A stretch of DNA of 64,000 nucleotides from Adiantum capillus-veneris (taxonomy: Eukaryota; Streptophyta; Polypodiopsida; Polypodiales; Pteridaceae), in assembly GCA_014529385.2 (NCBI GenBank), contig CM043971.1:56729709-56793708 (forward strand). The letters are read 5' to 3'. Position 1 is the first letter of the stretch. Every line of letters begins with the position of its first letter. Made by a program: the position numbers and the translations under genes. Below the pieces are notes generated by a model, which was given only the letters and a program-made list of their open reading frames with translations, ran no database searches and had not been told where the DNA came from. This document shows positions 53,172-63,699 of the stretch, one piece after another.

Positions 53172-54505
53172 CTATGCTAAACCAAAAGCATCGAGGTAAA
53201 GTTTCACAATCTGAGGAGTATCTGCTAGGTCCTCCTCCTCCATCCACTTCGCATCAAGTGCAGGATAATTCTTGAACTTAACCAAGAACCGCCTTCGGAC
53301 TTTACCCTTATTCTTCGTATCCTTATGTGCCAAAATCTGTTGAGGAACAAGGATCTCCTCGTTTTCTTCCACTTTGGGTTGCTCATCAGGCTCCCCATCA
53401 TCAGGCACATCACCTTTAAAAGGTTTCAAGAGACTCACATGAAATGCATTGTGAATCCTCCAAGTATCTGGCAGTTTCAATCGGAAGGAGACATCATTTA
53501 TCTTTTCAGTAATCTGGAAAGGGCGGTAGTATCGCATACTAAGCTTTGGAAAAAGCCTCTCCTTTCCCTTTTTCTTTCGTAGGCGTGCCTTTTCAAAACG
53601 TAAGAGCACCCAATGATCCTCCTTCAATTTCATGTCGCGACGATGGCGATCCGTTGCCTTTTTCTATCGTTCTGGAGACTTCTGCAAAGTCTTGCGAACC
53701 TTGGCAAAAGCCGTATCCAGATCTCACGTATATTCATCCGCTTCAAAGATCTTATCTTTCGTGCTCAGGAAGGGTGGAACCTTCGCAGCACCTTCAACAA
53801 TCTCAAATGGCGCCCTCCTCATCGAAGAGTGTATCGTGTTATTGTAGGCAAATACCACCAAAGGTAAATATCTTTTCCATTGAGTCTTCTGATCTGAGAT
53901 ATAAGACTTCAATAAATCTAGAACCACTGAATTGGCAATCTCGGATTGCCCGTCAGTCTGCGGGTGGAACGATGACGAGAATTGCAACCGCGTGCCAATG
54001 TTCTCCCAAATTGCCTTCCAAAACAAACTCGTAAATCTGGGGTCTCTATCGGAGACAATGTCTCAGGCATGCCATGTAATCTGAAAATCTGGGCCACAAA
54101 CAATCTCGCTAAGTGATCCGGCTTGACTGTTTTCTTCACTGGAATGAAACGAGCCTGTTTGCTAAATCTGTCAATAACAGTCCAGATACCATCGTGACCA
54201 CTCTGTGTTCTCGGGAGATCAAAAATGAAATCGATCGCTATACTTTCCCAGGGGCGGGTGGGTATGGGTAAAGGCTGTAACAATCCCTATGCCTTATGCC
54301 TGTCAAACTTGACCTTTTGGCATACCAAGCAACTGCGCACAAACTCTTCCACATCTTTCGTGAGTCTCGGCCAAAAGAAATATCTCTCTACCCCTTTAAT
54401 GGTGGTAGCAATGCCGCGGTGACCTGTAAAAGGTGGACAGTGGCATTCAGTCATAACCTTTTCCCTCAACGGCTGTGTAACGCACAACATAGTCTTTCTC
54501 ATCAA
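53172..54505 (-). pseudogene. Gypsy integrase-chromodomain remnant (E4)
   Basis: Three open pieces. 54505-54287: finger with CHCPPFTGHRGI and CLVCQKVKFD. 54283-53918: LLQPLPIPTRPWESIAIDF with the first catalytic Asp, WTVIDRFSKQARF, ending by frameshift after HGMPET. 54026-53724: WKAIWENIGTRLQFSSS, QTDGQSEIANSVVLDLL with the catalytic Glu, and YNNTIHSS. The second catalytic Asp region (VSDRDP in relatives) falls in the frameshift. A stop precedes 53633-53172, which carries the GPY/F-like [11 protein letters not shown] (Gly replaced by Arg), [11 protein letters not shown] and a full-length chromodomain ([19 protein letters not shown]). Confidence 0.9.
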
Positions 54506-54507
54506 GT

Positions 54508-55210
54508 AGCCTTCCCGAAGGGACTATCCAGCTATTGTCTCCCCATCCCGTATCTGTGTGAAAATATCTGCAAAATCTGTATCTGTGGCATACTGATTGA
54601 CCATATCCTCGAAGCTCCTACGATGTATCACGAAAATAGCCAGAACCAATGGCTTTCGAGACAAAGCATCTGCCACCACATTCTTCTGTCCCTGCACATG
54701 GACAATTTGGAAGTGAAACTGTGACAAGATGTTCGCCCACCGCATCTGCTTTTCCGAAAGATGCTTCTGTGACAAGAAGTAGCGCAAACTTTGATGGTCT
54801 GTAAAGACAGTAAAATCCGCTCCGAGTAGGTAATGCCGCCACTGAGTAAGAGCACGGATAACCGCCAAAAACTCTTTCTCATATTACTGTGCTGCCATCT
54901 CTAGCCTAGAGAACAATGGGCTATCGTAAGCAATGACATGGCCTTCTTGCATCAAGACCGCACCCAGACTACGACCACAAGCATCACAATATACTTCAAA
55001 TGACTTTTGCAAGTCTGGCAAAGTGAAAACTGGTCCCGTAGTCAATTTCTCTTTCAATGTCCGAAAGGCAGTCACCTCTGTGGATCCCCACGAGAAAGAC
55101 TCCTTTCTATGTCAAGACATGCAAAGGGGAAGCAACCTCTGCAAACTTTCGTATGAACCGCCTGTAGTACGAACACAATCCCAAGAAGCTTCTCACTTCA
55201 TGGACATTCT
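54508..55210 (-). pseudogene. Gypsy RNase H remnant (E4)
   Basis: After a frameshift past RDWPI (55211) the RT thumb continues as NVHEVRSFLGLCSYYRRF in another frame. RNase H is open at 55075-54884 (LPDLQKSFEVYCDACGRSL, VLMQEGHVIAYDS) to a TAA, then at 54868-54524 (AVIRALTQWRHYLLGAD, TDHQSLRYFLSQ, VQGQKNVVADALSRKP). The connection domain and tether lead to the integrase finger. Active-site Asp residues appear present, but the piece is interrupted by one stop and one frameshift. Confidence 0.87.
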
Positions 55211-56483
55211 TCAAATGGGCCAATCACGGATAGTCTCTATCTTGGCCGGGTCCATTTGCACTCCTGCTGCTTCTGAGACAATGTGCCCCAAAAAGTGTAT
55301 CTCTGGTAGGAAAAATTCACTTTTCTTTGCATTAATCACTAACTTGTGATCTCGCAATGCCTGAAAGACCTGAAGCAGATGATCTCTGTGTTCTGCCTCA
55401 TTCTTGGAGAAAACAATGATGTCGTCAAAGAAAGTGCCAACAAATAGCCTGTACTCTCGAAAATTCCTATCCATCATCCGGTTAAATGTCGCAGGAGCAT
55501 TGGTTAAGCCAAAAGGCATCACCAAAAACTCCAATAACCCAAAAGTCGTTCGAAAAGCTGTCTTGTAGACGTCTCCCGGCGCTATCCTGATCTGATGATA
55601 TCCACTCTTCAAGTCAATCCTGCTAAAGCACGAGGATCCCTGTAACCTGTCGAGTATATCATCGATCCGAGGAATCGGAAATGTGTTCTTGATGGTGATT
55701 TTGTTGAGAGCTCTATAATCGATGCACATTCTCCAAGATCCGTCTTTCTTCAAAACCAACAACACTGGAGAGCAATACGGTGAAGTACTAGGCTGGACAA
55801 GACCCTTTTCCAAGAGGTCTTTCACTTGGTTCATAATCTCTTCATTTTGTGCTCGGCTCACACGGTAGGGTGGCCGGTTCGGTGGCGTGCTTCTAGGTAT
55901 CAGATCAATGGTATGATCTTCAGGATGAGCAGGTGGTAACTCTCCTTGTAGGCCCTCTGAGAGGCAATCGGCGTGAGAGTGGAGAAAATCTTGGCGTTCT
56001 TTATCCAGTTTAGACATATTTGTCCTATCCTTATCACTCAATTCTTTCATAAAGATCGAGTAAACAAACAGACTGGATTTCATTAATTTTGAAATGGCCG
56101 AAGCCGATACAATAGGGACAGACTCGCCCTTTAGTTTAATATCAAGTACAATTGTTCTGCCCTTTTCTGTAGTCAAAGTCGCTTTTGTCGCCCGATAATT
56201 GACCACGGCGTTGTTCTTGTGGTACCAGGGAATCCCTAAGAGAACATTACAACCCTCCAAAGGCATTATGAAGAAGTCCTCATGCCCCAAATACCCCTGA
56301 CAATGCAACCGAAGTTTGCCAATGACAGGTGTAATGGCTGTCCCTGCCGGGTGCCGCTAGAACTTCCTCTGCAAGTGGTCCCATTCGATCGGGAGTAATC
56401 TCGAGCCACGCCGCCAATTCCAGTGAAATGAAGTTGGCCTTGGCTCCTCCATCAAAGAAAATTAGGGCCTCTTGATCTTTCAC
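55211..56483 (-). pseudogene. Gypsy protease-RT (E4)
   Basis: Protease begins in the gag frame: KDQEALIFFDGGAKANFIS (D-G-G-A), WLEITPDRMG, then a 1-base frameshift at about 56330 in the GRD-IT region. From 56308 a 365-codon frame is open: GYLGHEDFFIMPLEGC, LGIPWYHKNN, KLKGESVPIVSASAI, the linker LQGELPPAHPEDHTIDL, RT with [40 protein letters not shown] and catalytic FFDDIIVFSKNEAEH, then thumb to RDWPI. An extra Ala-Ala insertion (VSEAAGVQMD) breaks the VSxDGV motif found in E3 and E5. Confidence 0.92.
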
Positions 56484-56498
56484 TTGGCCCCAAGCTCG

Positions 56499-58133
56499 TC
56501 AAAGTTCTGTACTCTCATCCATGGTGTCGGGATCGGTACCCACACAATCTGAAACCAGTCCTGTTTTCATCTTGCCTTTTCGTACACGGTCCTCAGCTGC
56601 TCTCGAACTCTCAGGCCTTTCATCTTCCTTGTCATTGCGTTCTTTCTGTGCCTTTTTAGGGCACTTCGCGGAGATATGTCTAAGTTCCCCGCATCCAAAG
56701 CACTTCCCCTCCCTGATGAAGCGAGCTCTCTCCTGAGGAGTAAGCTTGGGTCGTGCATCCTCTCTCTCTGGGTTGCTGTTTCTTTTTCTACTTTCATTCC
56801 CAGAAGTCTGTCCGGTTCGTTGTGTCGTGACCTCATCTGTGGGGTAGGTCAGACTGCTAGAGTGAATTGCAAAGCCCCGCTTTGCATGACTCATCAACTC
56901 CTGAATAGAAGCTGACTTCTGTTCCAAGCAGTGATCTCGGATCTCTGTAGGTAGACCCAAGGTAAACCGCTCAATCTGCTCTCTGAACGAGATCTTCTTG
57001 AATGAAGAGGCGGGTAGAAAAGAGCTCTAGAATCTTTCACGGTAAGAATTCACTGTATCGCTCTTGGTCATTTGGAGATGGTTCCAAGCAGCTCGTATAT
57101 CTCGCTCAAACTCTTGAGTCAACCAAGAAGAAATAAAAAGCCTCTTGAATTTTAGCCATGTAACTGGCACAGTCTTGCTTAATAGAAGCGTGGACCACCA
57201 AGTGCGAGCATTCCCCTTAAAATAAGAGGCAGCTCTCCGAATCTTGGAGTGCTCTGAATAGCGTCCTCTCGCGAAAGCGATGTCAAACTGCTGTATAAAA
57301 GACAAAGCCTTCGAAGCATCGGAGTATCCCGAAAATGTATCAAACTTAAGTGCTTGGCCACCTTCCTTAAACTCTCGGACTTTCTTGGTTTTATCTTCCA
57401 GAAAGTCATAGTGGTTGGCTTTGTAAAAATTCTTCTTGTTCGCATAAAAGTTTCCGTTGTCAGAGTCTGAACTGTCAGTAGACGAGTCCTATGTAGAAGT
57501 GTCACTCACTGGGCGAGACTTAGACTTCTTTGCCTTTTTCTTGCCCTTTCCAAAGCGTTGTTTCTTGCTTCGCTTTTTGCTTTTTCTGTCTTCTTCGCTC
57601 GAGTCTGAAGAGCTAGAAGAACTGTCAGAAGAAGAAGAAGAAGAACTGGGTAAGCCTTCAAACTTGACACGCTTCTTCAGTTTCTTTGCCTTGTCGAATG
57701 TCGACCGCCGACCCCAATATCCCGGAAAGTCAGTGCCTTTCTTTTGCTTTTTGCCGTGCTTTTTGTTTTTCTTTCGCACGTCGAAAAGCTAAGCAATCTG
57801 TGCATCAACCACGTTCTCCAGTTCCTTCTCCGTATATTTCTTGGAGGCAGAAGGTTTCTTGAGAGCGGGTTTCGGGAGTGCTGTTGTGGTTCTCTGCCAC
57901 TCCGTCTGTACCTCTTCCAAAGAGGTCTGGTTCATATATTTTTCCATCTTCGGGTCCTTGGCAAAATTGAGCATCATCTTTGTTGCATCATCAATCAATT
58001 TTCGACGCTCCATCTCTCGCTGCTCCGCTGGAGTAGGCCTAGGCGGGCAATACTCCGTGCCGGAATCTTCGTTGTGATCCTTGCCCGCATCTCCAGATGC
58101 ATAGGGAGTCGACTGATCATTGCCTGCAGCCAT
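56499..58133 (-). pseudogene. Gypsy gag remnant (E4)
   Basis: ATG at 58133 starts MAAGNDQSTPYASGDAGKDH. One frame throughout with stops at 57789 (TAG), 57489 (TAG), 57027 (TAG) and 56499 (TGA). Segments: N-terminal acidic part (EQREMERRKLIDDATKMM); a Lys/Ser-rich region with a run of serines (57655-57590); capsid (LSFIQQFDIAFARGRYSEHS, NARTWWSTLLL, WNHLQMTKSDTVNSYRERF); and the knuckle CFGCGELRHISAKC (about 56700), whose usual Gly before His is Arg. The 57027 stop replaces a Trp conserved in E3 (NKQFWAAL). Without these stops gag would be about 545 residues. Confidence 0.92.
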
Positions 58134-58190
58134 AGGTGCCGCGGAAAAAAAATTCGGGGATCGGATTTCCCGTAGAAGAGAAATCGGCCG

Positions 58191-58203
58191 TACTCTGATA
58201 CCA
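58191..58203 (-). promoter_or_regulatory. Primer-binding site of E4
   Basis: Minus strand TGGTATCAGAGTA, one base after the 5' LTR end. It matches the Met-tRNA type except at the last positions. Confidence 0.92.
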
Positions 58204-58204
58204 C

Positions 58205-58843
58205 TGTAACAGACTTGGACACTCCAAGTCAATAATCAACCTCGACAGCACCAAATAACCACTTTAAACAATTCACAGATCACAATAGATTTGCACTGGC
58301 CTGGCGGAGTTCCGTGCCTAGAGATATTGGCCCCAAAGACTGGCGCCCCTGCCGGTATTTCTTTTTATATTAATCAGATCAAAGTACAAGAGAGTGGCTA
58401 GGGTTTCACTCTCAGACTCTGCGTCCAGATGCTCTGAGAAGTGAAGCCCTCACCACATATTTAAAAGTACAAGGGATGCCCAAAAGCAGAGTCCCAAAAA
58501 GCTTCAAAATCAAAAGCTCTGAAAGCCCAAAAGCATCTGCTCTTTCTCTCTCTCTCTCTGAGAGTCCCAAAGAAAAAGCAAAAAGGCTTTTTCTCTCTCT
58601 TTCTCAATTGCGCAGGCTAAAAAGCTGCTTTTCTTCAACGCAGATTCTGCAATTCCGTACTGCTGCTGCCACGTGGCACCCCCGGGAGAAAGTTGGGTTT
58701 GCTGACAGAAATTAGGGTTTCAGCCAGAATTTAGGGTTTGCTGCAAATTAGGGTTTCTGGCAGTTTTTAGGGTTTGCAGGGATTTTAGGGTTTCAGCTAG
58801 AAATTAGGGTTTCTGCTGTCCACCACGTCATCACTTTGTGACA
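58205..58843 (-). repeat. 5' LTR of E4
   Basis: 639 bp, paired with 51934-52572. It carries the shared block at 58328-58366 and telo-boxes at 58700-58820 (plus strand TTAGGGTTT). It has a (CT)n slippage difference from the 3' LTR. Confidence 0.96.
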
Positions 58844-58848
58844 AGCGT
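58844..58848. repeat. Target-site duplication AGCGT, right copy of E4
   Basis: Identical to 51929-51933. Confidence 0.92.
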
Positions 58849-59195
58849 TTTCAGATTTCAGCCGTCTTGTCGTCATCCTCATCGTCGTCGACATCGTCGG
58901 CAAGTCCAAGCATTGTAGAGATTTGTGCAATCAATAGTAGTAGACCGCTCTCGCCATAGAGAGTGGGGCCTTCGGAGGAGGGTTTGGCAACTTGTCTGGT
59001 GTCGTATTCTTCTCTCTCTATCTCTCAGTCTCAGTACCTTCATTCACAATGTTTACCTCTTTGTTTGTGATTATTTGCACTCTCTCACTAAAGGAACGGA
59101 AGGCTCTCCCTTCCATAAGTAAAAGGAACCCTTGAGCACAGTTCGGAGCACTCATCTTGAGCAAAGTTCAACATTCACTTCCGCTGCACCTGACA
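58849..59195 (+). repeat. Copia 3' LTR, second part
   Basis: It continues the LTR interrupted at 51933: TTTCAGATTTCAGCC resembles the flank before the insertion. It ends CCGCTGCACCTGACA (59195), parallel to the end CCATTGCACCTTTGACA of the minus-strand Copia LTR (60148). The complete LTR would be about 1.49 kb. Confidence 0.65.
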
Positions 59196-59466
59196 TTAAC
59201 ACTTATTTTGATGTGGCATAAATTTTAGAGGACACCCCTATTTATTGAGTCGTGAGGTAGGGTAGTGGGCACCAATTTGGGGTGCCTATACTGGGACTCG
59301 TGCGTCACTTTTGTGTACTCATTCATTTAGTGTATAGAAGATGCTTGCCAGCATTTTGGGATTGCATACCCTCTCTCTAGCGTTTCCTTCACTCCCTCTC
59401 AAACTATTTCTATGCACCATCTCTCTCTAGCTTTTACCTGTGGTAGCGTTTTCTTTCTCTATGATC
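59196..59466. other. Unassigned sequence between Copia elements
   Basis: No coding signal. CTCTCTCTAGCGTTTCC (59380) and TAGCGTTTTC phrases suggest LTR-derived DNA. Confidence 0.5.
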
Positions 59467-59944
59467 TCATCTCTGTAGTGTTTCGCTCTTGCAAGGTGTG
59501 CTAGCCGCTGAGTTCATAATTTTTGCATTAGCAAAGGGCTGCCCTCTTATAGAGGGAGATCCATCGCGGTAGATGAAGGGCTTCGTGTCCTTCATCAATC
59601 GGATGTGACTAATGACTGATGGTGTACTATTGAGGATGATAAATGATTGGATTTGAGCAGACACGCTCTCATAGCTTTGCTCTTGCAATATCCTTTGGCT
59701 TTTGAAAGTTATTGTTGACAAAACCTCCAAGCTCGTAAGAGTCGAAGACCGCTGTCCAACTAGCGTAATTCTCGCCATTCAATTGCTGATCTGAGCGAAG
59801 GGTAGGTATCTTGATTGGTCGATCACCTACATTGGAGTAGTGGGACCAATGATCAATCTCCCCATTCCTCGTTGACAAAGGCTCCATCATGAACTTCCTC
59901 TTGTTGTACTTCTTCGTCATGGACGGAGTTAAATTTAGGATCAT
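59467..59944 (-). pseudogene. Copia gag N-terminal remnant (minus strand)
   Basis: Two overlapping open pieces. 59944-59669 contains IPTLRSDQQLNGENYASWTAVFDSYEL, typical of the first gag helix of Copia elements (L-N-G-x-N-Y-x-x-W), then GFVNNNFQKPKD. A frameshift leads into 59778-59467 with LILNSTPSVISHIRLMKDTK, a weaker match to the next gag part (relatives have 'I-x-x-S-L-x-P-x-I'). No protease, integrase or RT follows; the element is cut off on the left. The gag lies 190 bp after the primer-binding site. Confidence 0.7.
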
Positions 59945-60135
59945 TGCTTCTCTCCATTGTGTGGGAGAACTTGGGTATGTGATGAGGCTAGGTCAGAATG
60001 GATGAAGGGAAACCTTCAAATTAGCCCAAAATCAGCCCCAAATGAGTGAAAAACAGCAAAACGTCTCCTTTTGTCGCAAAATTTCAGCACCAAATACTTG
60101 CATAAATCACCAGTCCGACTCAAGAGCACGTCGCG

Positions 60136-60147
60136 GCTCTGATACCA
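60136..60147 (-). promoter_or_regulatory. Primer-binding site of the minus-strand Copia element
   Basis: Minus strand TGGTATCAGAGC, exact, directly after the LTR end. Confidence 0.93.
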
Positions 60148-60813
60148 TGTCAAAGGTGCAATGGAAAAGGGTGAATTGGATGATGATTTCGTGTGCATCC
60201 GCGAGCTAACCTCGCAGCCAATAGATATCGGATTTATCACGAGAGATCTTCTCGGAAACGTCCTCCTATCACCTACCGTCCACCGAATGGGCACAGGTAG
60301 GAAACCTGCAAGTGAACGTGTAGCAAAGTGTCAAAGCGGAGGAGAGAGGAAACGTTGGAGAGATATAGATATTGCTCTCAAAAACATAGGAGAGAGAAAA
60401 GCCTGGTGTGAGCAAAAACGCTAGAGCACTCTCGCTAGAGAGAGAAAACGCTAGAGAGAGTCCACAGGACCGAAACGTTGGTAAGCTTTGCTAATCTGAT
60501 ATGCATAAAGTACAAGGGGGGTGTCGCCCTATATAGGGATAAGCAAAAAGTACCCTACTCAACTTGAAGACCCCACAACCTAGATAAATAAATGTTAGGA
60601 CCTAATAAATGTCACTTAGTGACAAACTGCCCATATTTAGCAGGGAAACTGCAAAACATTGGAGACTCTAACCCCGAGAAAACCTAGGAATAGGGGTCTT
60701 GCCTCATTCCAGCCTATCGGGTGGGCAACAATGTGGAATGCATCGCGGAGAAAGTACTCCTCATTCCCTAATCTGCTCCTGGGAGATATTGGAGCCACCA
60801 CCGGACTAAAACA
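60148..60813 (-). repeat. 5' LTR of the minus-strand Copia element
   Basis: Minus strand start TGTTTTAGTCCGGTGG (60813 leftward), end ...CCTTTGACA (60148); 666 bp. A TATA-like CTATATAG lies near 60530. The start region matches 50840-50990 of the other Copia LTR. (CTCTCTAGCG)-like phrases lie at 60420-60460. Confidence 0.75.
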
Positions 60814-61489
60814 CGAGGATCGTGCATTTCTAACTCGGTATTGCATGATGCCTCATTTTGCTATACTTTGCAGGATATTTGGTCACAGATCAATCCCTCT
60901 TGTGTGGATGTGCCTTTCGTCTTACCAGGTTTATAGTAGCGCCATCTGAGGCCTATAGACATGTATTGGGATGAGACCATGTGATCTATTTTGCCGAGAG
61001 AGGGAGCTAAAGGAAAGATTGGGAAAACAATTACAATAACGCCATCTTTAACCTTGCTCAAACTAGGTCCCGACGCTCGCTGCTACCCTTGCCCTTCTCC
61101 CCTGCGCCCGCCATCGCTCTCCCCCCCCCTCCCAGCCTCCCTCGCGCTGCCTGCCCTGCCTTGCCCGCCCGCTGCCTGCACTCTGCACCAGCGCGCAGCA
61201 GCCAGACCTCCCTCGCCTTGCCTGTCCTGCCCGCCCGCTGCCTGCACTCAGCACCAGCGCGCATAAGCCACAACGCGCAACAAACCCGGAGCATTTCCGC
61301 CCCAGCCCGCCGCGCCTCAGCCCCCCTTCCGCCCCAGCCTCACACTCCCGTTTTTTCTGCACCGCAAAACCCCCCTCCCCCCCCTGGTTTGGCTCGGGTA
61401 AATTCGTCAGCAATTCCGTCGCGCTTGGCTAGCAGAGGACCACCGCTCGTCATCGACATTTCGCCCTTTCTTCACGGTAGCAGACATTG
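60814..61489 (+). other. GC-rich 5' region upstream of the LINE-like ORF
   Basis: 60814-61060 is ordinary sequence. 61070-61400 is strongly C-rich with runs of C and a 66-bp tandem duplication (61135-61266, marker TGCCCGCCCGCTGCCTGCAC at 61162 and 61228). GC-rich 5' regions are usual for plant L1-type LINEs, so this may be an internal-promoter region. The open frames in it are compositional. Confidence 0.55.
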
Positions 61490-62993
61490 ATGGAGGCTCA
61501 TGCTCCACCTCAGAGGGACTCTTAGGAAGCGCCCTCGTCCGACCCCGCAGAGCCCACCATCCAACTTGCTCTCGCGCCGACAGAGCAAGCGAACCTCGCA
61601 GCAGAGGTGGAATGCCTGCAGGCGACTTCCGTCATTTGCAAGATTCTCGGCACCAAACCCAACAGAGGAGAGGTTCGCGATCTTCTCCATGCCCGCCTTC
61701 TCGCCGAGGTGGGCAAGATCTTGGATGTTTAGTTCCTCGGACGCGGCTACTATCAGATAGAGTTTGAGACCTCCGAGATGGTGTCCAAGATCATCGTGAT
61801 GAGTCCCTTGGCCATCAGAGCAGTTCGAGCCCACTTTCGACAGTGGAGGCATGGTTTTGATGCAGCTACAGATGTTCTGGTATAGGAGGCAGACCTGCCC
61901 ATCTGCTTTCCCGGTTTGAGGAGGGAGTACCTGCCACTTTTGTTCAAGATAGGCTCAGAGGTTGGGACTGTCCTGGAGACACCTCGCACGGCCGCCTCTG
62001 TAGCTGCCAAGGCCGCCGGCATCCCCAGAGTATGTGTTTTGGTTCGGAACACCCACACTCTCCTTAAGGTCATCCTACTCCCTAGGGTGAGTGGGGGTTG
62101 ATTCCGTCAGAGCGTGGAGTACTCGGGCTTCTCGAATCATTGTTTCATTTGCAGACAGATGGGCCATTTGGCAAAGGCCTCTCCTCGGAGGAGATCTTGA
62201 CCCATAGCACAGGCGTAGCCTACCAAGGCTGAGCATGCCCAACAGCCTGACACACAGGACGCACAAGCTGGTACCTCGACTGAGACCAACGATGAGACAG
62301 CTGACGGTTGGCAACAGGTTCCTGGCCGTTGCCGACAGGGGAGGGCTCGCTCCATTGCTTCCCTTGGCGGCCGACCTTCTATAGCTTAGCAATACTGGCT
62401 TTCGACAGGGAACCGTTTTGACCCCCTTCAGCAGGACCCGCCTGAGGAGGATCCGTCCACTTCAGCTCCTCCACCTCCACCTCCACCTCCACCTCCACCT
62501 CCTTCTCCCTCAGACGCTACCGCTCCGCCTCCCCCGCCTCCTCCCCTCCCCCCACCTCCACCTCCAGCTCCGCCTCCCGTCCCCCCTTTCTCCTCGGTGG
62601 GGCCACAACCTCATCTCACGACCCCTCCACCACTTCTCCTCAGACGCAGGGGACTGGACACGCGTCTGACGCGAGGCAATCTCTTGGTAGTGCTTTCGCT
62701 ACGAGCCGTGTGGCTCGAGAGGGACAACCCCACTCGAGGCCGCCTTTTTCGGTGCAGACTTCTCCTTTCGCAGTAGTCCCTAGAGGTTTGACTAGCTTTG
62801 ACATTCGCAGATGCTGGGACTTCTTCGACTACAGTTTCAGTCCGTTTCTGGGTGACTCTTCTCTTGACCTGGAGGAGGCTTGCTTTCGAGTCCATGTCCT
62901 CTTTCTTGCAGCTAGAGGCAGTGAGGCTTTGGACACAGCGGTGGGTTTCTCCTTCCCATTGTGCGATAGGGATCACACAGAGTGGAACCAACA
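61490..62993 (+). pseudogene. LINE ORF1-like (DUF4283 and zinc knuckle) remnant
   Basis: ATG at 61490 starts MEAHAPPQRDS then a TAG. The same frame continues through LAAEVECLQATSVICKILG, FLGRGYYQIEFETSEMVSKI, PGLRREYLPLLFKIGSEVGT and RVCVLVRNTHTLLKVILLP, the layout of the DUF4283 RNA-binding region of plant LINE ORF1 and gag-like proteins. A knuckle CFICRQMGHLAKAS (about 62139-62180) has Ser in place of the last Cys. A Pro-rich tract (62455-62590) and a frameshift near 62600-62640 follow. Then comes a further open part (FDIRRCWDFFDYSFSPF, to 62993). Six or more stops. It is cut by the E7 LTR at 62994, so no ORF2 (endonuclease-RT) is visible. Confidence 0.7.
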
Positions 62994-63630
62994 TGTCACA
63001 AAGTGATGACGTGGCTACCGACAACAGAAACCCTAATTTCTGCCAGAAACCCTAAAAATCCTGCAAACCCTAATTTCTGCCAGAAACCCTAATTTTGCAG
63101 AAACCCTAACCCTAACTGCTGGCTCAAACCCTAAGTGGCTGAAAAACCCTAAAAGCTGGGGCCAGTGCCACGTGGCAGCAGGTACGGAATCCTGGATTTT
63201 GTGGAAGCTGAAAAAAAAAGCTAGCGACGCAAATTGCTGATTTTTGGCTACGCAAGTGAATTTGAGAGAGAAAATTTGCTTTATTTTGGCGCTCAGTGCG
63301 AGAGAGAGAGAGAAATTGCTTTTGTTTAGAAGCTTTTGGGGCTCTGCTTTTGGCCATCCCTTGTAACCTTTATATTAGTGGATTAGGGCCTCACTTCTCA
63401 GAGCATTTGGACGCAGAGTCTGAGAGTGAAACCATAACCGCTCTTTGTACTTTGACATTGATTAATACATAAAGAAATACCGAAAGGGGCGCCAGTCTTT
63501 GTAGTCAATATCTCTAGGCACGGAACTCCGCCGGGCCAGTGCAAATCTATTGTGATCTGTGAATTGTTTGAAGTGGTTATTTGGTGCTGCCGCGATTGAT
63601 TCTTGACTTGGAGTGTCCAAGTCTGTTACA
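62994..63630 (+). repeat. 5' LTR of E7 (family F)
   Basis: 637 bp: TGTCACAAAGTGATGACGTG ... GTCTGTTACA. It has seven AAACCCTAA-type telo-boxes between 63026 and 63152, and the shared block AATACCGAAAGGGGCGCCAG (63476-63495). Confidence 0.93.
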
Positions 63631-63631
63631 G

Positions 63632-63643
63632 TGGTATCAGAGC
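63632..63643 (+). promoter_or_regulatory. Primer-binding site of E7
   Basis: TGGTATCAGAGC, exact, one base after the LTR. Confidence 0.95.
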
Positions 63644-63699
63644 CCGGCCGATTCCTCTTTTATGCGAAATCTGATCCTCAATTTTTTTTCGTGGCACCT

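Larger units (their letters stand above)
51934..58843 (-). mobile_element. Complete Ty3/Gypsy chromovirus E4, nested in a Copia LTR
   Basis: 6910 bp, minus strand, with two 639-bp LTRs, Met-tRNA primer-binding site, polypurine tract, all domains from gag to chromodomain, and the target duplication AGCGT. The LTRs differ by roughly 18 substitutions plus two small indels (by eye), so it is a fairly recent insertion. Gag and protease share one frame. The coding region has several stops and frameshifts. It is the reference copy for the F family LTRs in this window. Confidence 0.96.

Noticed and set aside
61058-61490. Overlapping Ala/Arg/Gly-rich and Pro/Ala-rich ORFs on both strands
   Set aside because: Produced by extreme C-rich composition; no conserved motif.
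63026-63152. Interstitial telomere array
   Set aside because: AAACCCTAA motifs are separated by irregular spacers and lie inside an LTR; the same pattern is in both E4 LTRs.
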